NCBI GenBank assembly: GCA_964598565.1
Contig: CAZRCG010000002.1
Location: forward strand, 310,001 to 374,000
Direction: 5' to 3'
Source of the DNA: CAZRCG01 sp964598565
GTDB lineage: Bacteria > Bdellovibrionota > UBA2394
DNA: 64,000 nt
Positions 58,373 through 64,000 of the stretch are shown here, piece by piece (the stretch's first letter is position 1; each line of letters starts with the position of its first letter). Both the position numbers and the translations under genes were made by a program. Below the pieces are notes generated by a model that was not told where the DNA came from, ran no database searches, and saw only the letters and a program-made list of their open reading frames with translations.

Positions 58373-61300
58373 TTAAGCCGACTTGCCTTCTGTTTGTCCT
58401 GCTTGAACTAAATCAACATTCAGACCTAGAGCTCTTAATTCTTTCGTCAAAACATTAAATGACTCCGGTAGACCAGGTTCCAGATTGTACTCTCCCTTAA
58501 CAATACTTTCGTACATTCGGGTTCTACCGATGATATCGTCCGATTTAACGGTCAAGAATTCTTGCAGTGAATAAGCGGCGCCGTAGGCTTCCATCGCCCA
58601 CACTTCCATTTCTCCCAATCTCTGACCACCGAACTGAGCTTTTCCACCCAGTGGTTGTTGAGTCACTATGGAGTAAGGTCCGATGCTTCTCGCATGAATC
58701 TTATCTTCTGCAATATGGTGAAGCTTGAGCATATAGATCGTTCCCACGGTCACTCGACGCTCGAATGGTTCTCCAGTTCGGCCATCGAACAAATAGACCT
58801 GACCGTCATTCGGCAAGCCTCCTAAGTCCAACATTCGACTGATTTCATTCTCATCTAATCCGTCAAATACGGGCACGGCCACCGGCACGCCTTTTCGAAG
58901 TTTCTTCGCAAAATCTACCAACTCTTCACGGTTGGCGCTCTTTAGAAACTTTTGCACGGACTCTGCGGTATAGACTTGAAGAAGGTACGATCGAAGGCCT
59001 TCCACCTCTGAATTTCGTTCCAGCATCTCATTCAAAATTCGACCGATTCCCAAAGCGGCTCCACCCAAATGGGTCTCAAGCAACTGCCCGACGTTCATAC
59101 GACTAGGAACTCCCAGAGGATTCAAGACGATATCCACCGGCGTTCCGTCTGCGAGATAAGGCAAGTCCTCCACTGGTAAAACGCGAGAGATAACCCCCTT
59201 GTTACCATGACGACCGGCCATCTTATCGCCAACTTCAATTTTTCGCTTAATGGCTACATAGACTTTCACCATTTTAATAACTCCGGGAGGGAGCTCATCA
59301 CCGCGATTGAGCTTGTCGGTACGATTTTGAGCCAAAATCTTAATCGACTCCACTTGGTTGCTCATTGCTTCCACCATACGTCGAAGCTCTGTCTCAACCC
59401 CTTCATCACTGAGAGGTAGCCGCATCCACTGAGACTCAGAAATCTGTGACAAGGCATCTAAAGTAATCTTGTCACCCTTCTTCAACAAAGCTTCGCCCGA
59501 AGCCGTTGTCACAGGTCCATTAACCGTTTTGCCTTCTAGCAACTTTTGAATATTGCGTACGGTAGACTCACGAATGATTCTAATCTCATCTTCCTGGTCT
59601 TGAAGAATTCGCTTCACTTCAGAATCTTGGATCGACTTCGCTCTCGAATCCTTCTCAACTCCTTCGCGTTGAAAAACGCGCGTGTTGATAACCGTTCCTA
59701 CAACCCCAGGGGGCACGCGAAGAGATGTGTCTTTAACATCGCTGGCTTTCTCGCCAAATATAGCTCGCAAAAGTTTCTCTTCGGGCGAGAGTTGGGTTTC
59801 ACCTTTTGGAGTGACCTTACCCACCAAAATATCTTGAGGCTTTACCTTCGCACCAACGCGCACAATTCCCGAATCATCCAGATCGATGAGGGCTTCTTCA
59901 CCAACATTGGGAATGTCTCGAGTAATTTCTTCCATGCCAAGTTTGGTATCTCGAGCGAGACACTCAAATTCTTCGATGTGCACACTTGTAAATGTATCTT
60001 CTGCTACTGTCTTCTCAGAAATGAGAATGGAATCCTCGAAGTTGTATCCACCCCAAGGCATAAACGCGACAGTTACATTCTGACCGAGAGCAAGCTCTCC
60101 CAATTCAGTAGAAGGCCCATCGGCAAGAATCTCACCGGGATGCACATACTGACCGCTCTTCACGATCGGTCTTTGATTGATACAGGTATTCTGATTAGAC
60201 CGAACATATTTGAGCAAAGAATAGATTTCTACTCCTGAACCCGTTTCTGATCTCTGAACTCCAGAAGCCGATAAATCTAGACGTACGACGATTCGAGATG
60301 AGTCGACACTCTCTATCCATCCAGGATTTCTCGCAACTACGGTCACTCCGGAATCACGCGCTACAACACGCTCCATTCCTGTTCCCACCAAGGGAGCGCG
60401 GCTCATGACCAAAGGCACCGCTTGTCGCTGCATATTACTTCCCATGAGCGCACGGTTGGCATCATCATGCTCAAGAAAAGGCACCAAGGACGCCGCCACA
60501 GATACGATTTGGCTTGGAGAAACATCGATAAGATTGACCTCGGCTGGAGGAATCAATAGAAATTCGCCCGATTTTCGAGCCGAAACAAGCTCTTCGGTCA
60601 TCCGACCTTTTTCATCCGTACGAACGTTCGCCTGGGCAATAACTTTATCTTGTTCTTCTAGCGCAGAGGCATAGACCACTTCATCAGTCACACGGCCATC
60701 GACCACCTTCCGGTAAGGCGTCTCCAAAAATCCAAATTCATTGATGCGAGCATAGGTCGATAGCGATGCAATCAAACCGATATTCGGACCTTCCGGAGTT
60801 TCAATCGGACATATTCTGCCGTAGTGAGTCGGGTGAACATCTCGCACCTCGAAGCCCGCTCGATCTCTCGTAAGACCCCCAGGGCCAAGCGCTGATAGTC
60901 GTCGCTTGTGAGTGATCTCTGCCAAGGGATTTGTTTGATCCATAAACTGAGACAATTGCGAACTTCCAAAAAACTCTTTCACAACGGCCGATACCGGCTT
61001 TGCGTTGATCAACTCGTGAGGCATCAATGTCTCAAGCTCTTGCAAACTCAGTCGCTCGCGAATGGCTCGTTCCATGCGGACGAGACCCACTCGATATTGA
61101 TTCTCAAGCAACTCACTCACACTACGAACCCGTCGATTCCCGAGATGATCGATATCGTCGATTTCACCTTTTCCAACTTTCAAGCCCACCAAATATTTCA
61201 TGGTGGCCAAGATATCGTCTTTTGTGAGCACTCTTTCGTCCAGTGGCGTCTTCAAGCGAAATTTGTGGTTGATCTTCAAACGACCGACTTGAGCCAAATC

Positions 61301-62536
61301 ATATTTCTCAGCATCAAAGAAGAGGCCCTTAAAGAAATATCGAGCCGATTCAATGGTGGGCGGATCTCCAGGTCGCAGTCTCTTGTAGATCTCCATCATC
61401 GCTTCTTCGGGACTCTGAATTTTATCCGCAAGAAGTGTGTCGCGGATCGCTGATGATACCGTTTGATTGTTAATGTAAATCAACTGCAGCTCTTCAAGGC
61501 CACATTCAAAAATTTTCTTTAGAAGTGCTTCTGTAATCTCTTGATTTACCTCGACAAGAATTTCGCCTGTCGAAGGATCCACGATATTCTTGGCAGCAAT
61601 TCGACCGATCAGCTCTTGCTCTGTCACTTGAAGAGAGGTGACCCCGCTTCGCTCTAAATTTCTTACCACGAACTTGGTGAAACGCCTTTCAGCCTTGATA
61701 ATTACATTACCCGCTTTGTCTTTCACATCAAACGCTGTCGTCTGACCAAGCAAAACTTCAGGAACTACATTCTTGGTAATCTTTTTGCCAGAGATGGTGA
61801 ACGTTTCATGGTCGTAAAAGAAATTGATGATCTGTTCTTCCGACATACCAAGAGCTCGCAGCACGACGGTCGCCGCAAACTTTCTTCGACGATCGATGCG
61901 AACATACAGCAGGTCCTTGGCATCGAATTCAAAGTCTAACCATGATCCACGATAGGGGATGACACGCGCGGTAAAACTCGCTCGAGTCCCCGAAGCCGTC
62001 TTAGACTGCTCGCGATCAAAAAAGACACCGGGCGATCGATGCAGCTGGCTAACGACGACTCTTTCGGTACCGTTAATGACAAAGGTGCCATTGGCGGTCA
62101 TCAAAGGAATCTCGCCAAAATATACCTCTTGTTCCTTAACATCGCGGATATTTTGAGGCTTACCCTCGTCGTCCAATTCCCATAAAACAAGGCGTACCGT
62201 TACCTTAAGGGGCGCCGCAAATGTCATGCCACGAGCGCGACATTCAATGACATCGTATTTGGGCTCTTCGAGAGCATACCCAACAAACTCCAAGGAAGCT
62301 GTCTCATTAAAATCCTTAATGGGAAATACGCTTTTAAAAACGCCCTGAATACCAACTTCTTGTCGCTTGTCGGCTGAAATATCTGCCTGCAAAAAACGGC
62401 CATAGCTGTCTTTTTGCATCTCGATAAGATTGGGTATATCGACGATTCTCGGTATATGCCCGTATTCTTTTCGATAGCGATAATTACTCGAAATTAATTC
62501 TTGTGTTTCGAGCGCACGAGTTTCTTTTTTTGCCAT
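58373..62536 (-). CDS. rpoB: DNA-directed RNA polymerase subunit beta
   Basis: A 1387-aa subunit. The rifampicin pocket region (SSQLSQFMDQTNPLAEITHKRRLSALGPGG in parts) carries the residues found in sensitive enzymes, including Asp, His and Ser at the three main resistance positions. Other conserved blocks: GRICPIETPEGPNIG, KMAGRHGNKG, GGKAQFGGQRLGEMEVWA. ATG 62536 (MAKKETRALE) follows GGGAGG; an upstream in-frame start at 62581 is unlikely. A possible attenuator and SD-pairing element lie just upstream. Confidence 0.98.
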   Translation of the reverse strand: MAKKETRALETQELISSNYRYRKEYGHIPRIVDIPNLIEMQKDSYGRFLQADISADKRQEVGIQGVFKSVFPIKDFNETASLEFVGYALEEPKYDVIECRARGMTFAAPLKVTVRLVLWELDDEGKPQNIRDVKEQEVYFGEIPLMTANGTFVINGTERVVVSQLHRSPGVFFDREQSKTASGTRASFTARVIPYRGSWLDFEFDAKDLLYVRIDRRRKFAATVVLRALGMSEEQIINFFYDHETFTISGKKITKNVVPEVLLGQTTAFDVKDKAGNVIIKAERRFTKFVVRNLERSGVTSLQVTEQELIGRIAAKNIVDPSTGEILVEVNQEITEALLKKIFECGLEELQLIYINNQTVSSAIRDTLLADKIQSPEEAMMEIYKRLRPGDPPTIESARYFFKGLFFDAEKYDLAQVGRLKINHKFRLKTPLDERVLTKDDILATMKYLVGLKVGKGEIDDIDHLGNRRVRSVSELLENQYRVGLVRMERAIRERLSLQELETLMPHELINAKPVSAVVKEFFGSSQLSQFMDQTNPLAEITHKRRLSALGPGGLTRDRAGFEVRDVHPTHYGRICPIETPEGPNIGLIASLSTYARINEFGFLETPYRKVVDGRVTDEVVYASALEEQDKVIAQANVRTDEKGRMTEELVSARKSGEFLLIPPAEVNLIDVSPSQIVSVAASLVPFLEHDDANRALMGSNMQRQAVPLVMSRAPLVGTGMERVVARDSGVTVVARNPGWIESVDSSRIVVRLDLSASGVQRSETGSGVEIYSLLKYVRSNQNTCINQRPIVKSGQYVHPGEILADGPSTELGELALGQNVTVAFMPWGGYNFEDSILISEKTVAEDTFTSVHIEEFECLARDTKLGMEEITRDIPNVGEEALIDLDDSGIVRVGAKVKPQDILVGKVTPKGETQLSPEEKLLRAIFGEKASDVKDTSLRVPPGVVGTVINTRVFQREGVEKDSRAKSIQDSEVKRILQDQEDEIRIIRESTVRNIQKLLEGKTVNGPVTTASGEALLKKGDKITLDALSQISESQWMRLPLSDEGVETELRRMVEAMSNQVESIKILAQNRTDKLNRGDELPPGVIKMVKVYVAIKRKIEVGDKMAGRHGNKGVISRVLPVEDLPYLADGTPVDIVLNPLGVPSRMNVGQLLETHLGGAALGIGRILNEMLERNSEVEGLRSYLLQVYTAESVQKFLKSANREELVDFAKKLRKGVPVAVPVFDGLDENEISRMLDLGGLPNDGQVYLFDGRTGEPFERRVTVGTIYMLKLHHIAEDKIHARSIGPYSIVTQQPLGGKAQFGGQRLGEMEVWAMEAYGAAYSLQEFLTVKSDDIIGRTRMYESIVKGEYNLEPGLPESFNVLTKELRALGLNVDLVQAGQTEGKSA

Positions 62537-62540
62537 GACA

Positions 62541-62590
62541 AGCCTCCCAAAGGGATTAAATAGACCAATGGGGACCCCCAACTTGGAGGC
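62541..62590 (-). promoter_or_regulatory. Possible Shine-Dalgarno sequestering element of rpoB
   Basis: The rpoB ribosome-binding site GGGAGGC (plus-strand complement GCCTCCC within 62542-62548) can pair over 6 bp with GCCTCC 38 nt upstream (plus-strand GGAGGC at 62585-62590). Formation would hide the ribosome-binding site. Confidence 0.35.
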
Positions 62591-62596
62591 CCCCGA

Positions 62597-62650
62597 AAAT
62601 AAAAAGCCTGAATTCCCTGGCTAGAAGAACAGATCACAGCGCGCCAGGCT
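62597..62650 (-). terminator. Putative attenuator between rplL and rpoB
   Basis: The minus-strand transcript has AGCC and GGCU arms (62622-62619 and 62608-62605) followed at once by UUUUAUUUU, a weak intrinsic terminator. An upstream CCUGGC (62648-62643) can pair with GCCAGG (62621-62616), which would disrupt that hairpin; AGCCUG (62650-62645) can also pair with CAGGCU (62610-62605). The mutually exclusive arms suggest attenuation that lowers rpoBC transcription relative to rplJL, as known for E. coli rplL-rpoB. Confidence 0.5.
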
Positions 62651-62663
62651 GAAGACAGAAAAA

Positions 62664-63041
62664 TCAACTAACCTTAACTTTGGCCCCGACGGCCTCCAAG
62701 TCTTTCTTGAATTTCTCAACATCTTCCTTGGCGAGTCCGTCTTTAACAAGTTTCGGAGCTCCTTCTACCAAGTCTTTTGCTTCCTTCAAGCCAAGGTTGG
62801 TGATCTGTCGAACCACCTTAATAACATCGATTTTCTTGTCGCCAGCCGCTTCAAGGGTCAATGAGAATGCCGTTTGCTCTTCTGCAGCTGCAGGTGCGGC
62901 CCCGGCGGCAACTCCAGCTACTGCAACGGGTGCAGCGGCGGAGACACCAAACTTGGTCTCAAATTCCTTCACCAACTCAGAGAGCTCAAGGACGCTCATA
63001 TTCGATATAAAATTTACAACTTCATCTTTTGTTACTGCCAT
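62664..63041 (-). CDS. rplL: 50S ribosomal protein L7/L12
   Basis: A 125-aa stalk protein that recruits translation GTPases. An N-terminal dimerisation part (VTKDEVVNFISNMSVLELSELVKEFE), an Ala/Pro-rich hinge (AAAPVAVAGVAAGAAPAAA) and the C-terminal domain (IDVIKVVRQITNLGLKEAKDLVEGAPK). ATG 63041 follows GGAGAACTT. Confidence 0.97.
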   Translation of the reverse strand: MAVTKDEVVNFISNMSVLELSELVKEFETKFGVSAAAPVAVAGVAAGAAPAAAEEQTAFSLTLEAAGDKKIDVIKVVRQITNLGLKEAKDLVEGAPKLVKDGLAKEDVEKFKKDLEAVGAKVKVS

Positions 63042-63110
63042 AAGTTCTCCAGTCTTTGTTAACGCTACAACATTCTTTTCAATCAAGTATTTCCTAAGTC
63101 AAAGACTTTC

Positions 63111-63638
63111 TTAGGAACCTTGAGACTTCTTCTGTTTGATGGCCTCGAGTACGTATACCCATTTTGCTGGCACACCATTCAAAACCCGTACAAACCCTTG
63201 AGGAACGGCCAACCAAGTGCCGAGAAGCTTCGCCAAGAGCTCCGGTTTCGATGGCAGTGTTGAAAGAGCTTTCACGCCTTCTGGCGTAACTTCCTTACCT
63301 TCAACCCAACCACCGCGGATTTTAAACTTGTTATTCTCCTTCGAGAATTTTGTCATTGCCTTAGCTGCGGAAGAGACATCCCCCTGAGTTAAGACAACGG
63401 CCGTCATTCGATCGAAATGGGCCTTGAACGTCGGCGTATAACCGCTTGAATCCAACGCCCTCAAGGCGATTCTGTTTTTTACAACTTTAAGATCTGTTTG
63501 AACCTTCTTTAACTCAAACCGCAGTGCCGTCACTTCGGCAACTGTCAAACCTTGGTAGTCAGCCACGAAGACGCCGCTTGATTTTGCAAACTTCTCTCTC
63601 AAAACGACTTCTGCTTCACTTTTCTCTGTGCGGTTCAC
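63111..63638 (-). CDS. rplJ: 50S ribosomal protein L10
   Basis: A 175-aa protein that anchors the L7/L12 dimers on the stalk base (FVADYQGLTVAEVTALR, LKVVKNRIALRAL, C-terminal helix for L12). In E. coli the L10-L12 complex represses its own mRNA. Between rplA (18 nt) and rplL (69 nt). Confidence 0.96.
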   Translation of the reverse strand: MNRTEKSEAEVVLREKFAKSSGVFVADYQGLTVAEVTALRFELKKVQTDLKVVKNRIALRALDSSGYTPTFKAHFDRMTAVVLTQGDVSSAAKAMTKFSKENNKFKIRGGWVEGKEVTPEGVKALSTLPSKPELLAKLLGTWLAVPQGFVRVLNGVPAKWVYVLEAIKQKKSQGS

Positions 63639-63656
63639 AACCGTCTCCTCTCAGCT

Positions 63657-64000
63657 CTAAACATTCACAAACTTCGAATGGTCTACTTTGACACTAGGTC
63701 CCATGGACGTGGAAACATACAAAGACAGCACATAATGCCCCTTCGATGTCTGTGGCTTTGCACGCATGATGGCTTCCATCAATACCGCAAAATTCTCTGC
63801 CAATTTTTCCACACCAAAACTTGCTTTACCAATAGGGGTATGCACAATACCTGCCTTTTCAACCCGAAACTCAGCTCGACCCTTCTTCAACTCTCCGATG
63901 GTCTTCGCTAAATCAAAGGTCACCGTACCTACCTTTGGGTTGGGCATCAGACCTCTTGGTCCTAAGACTCGACCAAGCTTACTTACGACACCCATCATGT
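63657..64000 (-). CDS. rplA: 50S ribosomal protein L1 (partial, C-terminal half)
   Basis: The frame is open to the right window edge. The visible part (about 114 residues) includes LGRVLGPRGLMPNPKVGTVT and the C-terminal GHYVLSLYVSTSMGPSVKVD. The N-terminal half and the start lie beyond the window; rplK is expected further upstream. L1 forms the mobile stalk and is an mRNA-binding repressor in E. coli. Confidence 0.95.
   Translation of the reverse strand, partial: MMGVVSKLGRVLGPRGLMPNPKVGTVTFDLAKTIGELKKGRAEFRVEKAGIVHTPIGKASFGVEKLAENFAVLMEAIMRAKPQTSKGHYVLSLYVSTSMGPSVKVDHSKFVNV

Overview
The window is chromosomal housekeeping DNA from a Gram-negative bacterium with small accessory patches. Several features suggest a deltaproteobacterial-type lineage (Bdellovibrionota or Myxococcota in the broad sense): a fused nuoCD, a GufA-type ZIP transporter, type IV pilin-like genes, a DUF115/MptE-like protein, a DUF502 protein and isolated single tRNA genes. 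This placement is inference; there is no rRNA gene in the window to test it.

Layout. 1-6.0 kb: a degenerate signal peptidase I homologue coupled to a gene cut by the window edge, a Ycf46-like AAA ATPase, a PhoD-like phosphatase, a ZIP transporter, a TauE/DsbD-like membrane protein and two small unknown ORFs. 6.0-9.7 kb (accessory): an AAA_14/DUF4143 ATPase behind two tandem palindromes, a double-HTH protein with a signal-peptide-like N-terminus, a truncated proline iminopeptidase next to an IS256-type transposase remnant, an 85-nt palindromic element and tRNA-His. 9.9-16.2 kb: nuoB-CD-E-F-G-I, the peripheral arm of NADH dehydrogenase I without the membrane subunits. 16.2-19.6 kb: two paralogous prepilins and a large pilin-like protein. 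19.6-23.4 kb: a GT4 glycosyltransferase, tRNA-Leu, the agmatine-to-putrescine pair aguB/aguA and tRNA-Lys. 23.6-26.8 kb: tig-clpP-clpX. 27.3-33.0 kb: a DUF502 protein, tRNA-Thr, rimO, a conserved unknown gene, an RsuA/RluB pseudouridine synthase, a small putative Zn-binding protein and a TlpA-like thioredoxin.

33.1-64 kb is an almost unbroken minus-strand transcription/translation supercluster: rplA(partial)-rplJ-rplL-rpoB-rpoC-rpsL-rpsG-[DUF115 gene]-fusA-tuf, then the complete S10 and spc operons through secY-adk-map, then rpmJ-rpsM-rpsK-rpoA-rplQ. Many junctions overlap by 1-8 nt or are a few nt long. Deviations from the usual order: rpsD is missing between rpsK and rpoA, infA is missing between map and rpmJ (a strong hairpin lies there), and a DUF115 gene sits between rpsG and fusA. 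A possible attenuator lies between rplL and rpoB.

Nothing here is an obvious new defence or biosynthetic system. The best leads are the signal peptidase homologue lacking both catalytic residues, the double-HTH/AAA_14 locus with its tandem operator-like palindromes, the two-repeat C-terminal domain of the 627-aa pilin-like protein, and the departures from canonical nuo, alpha and str operon structure.
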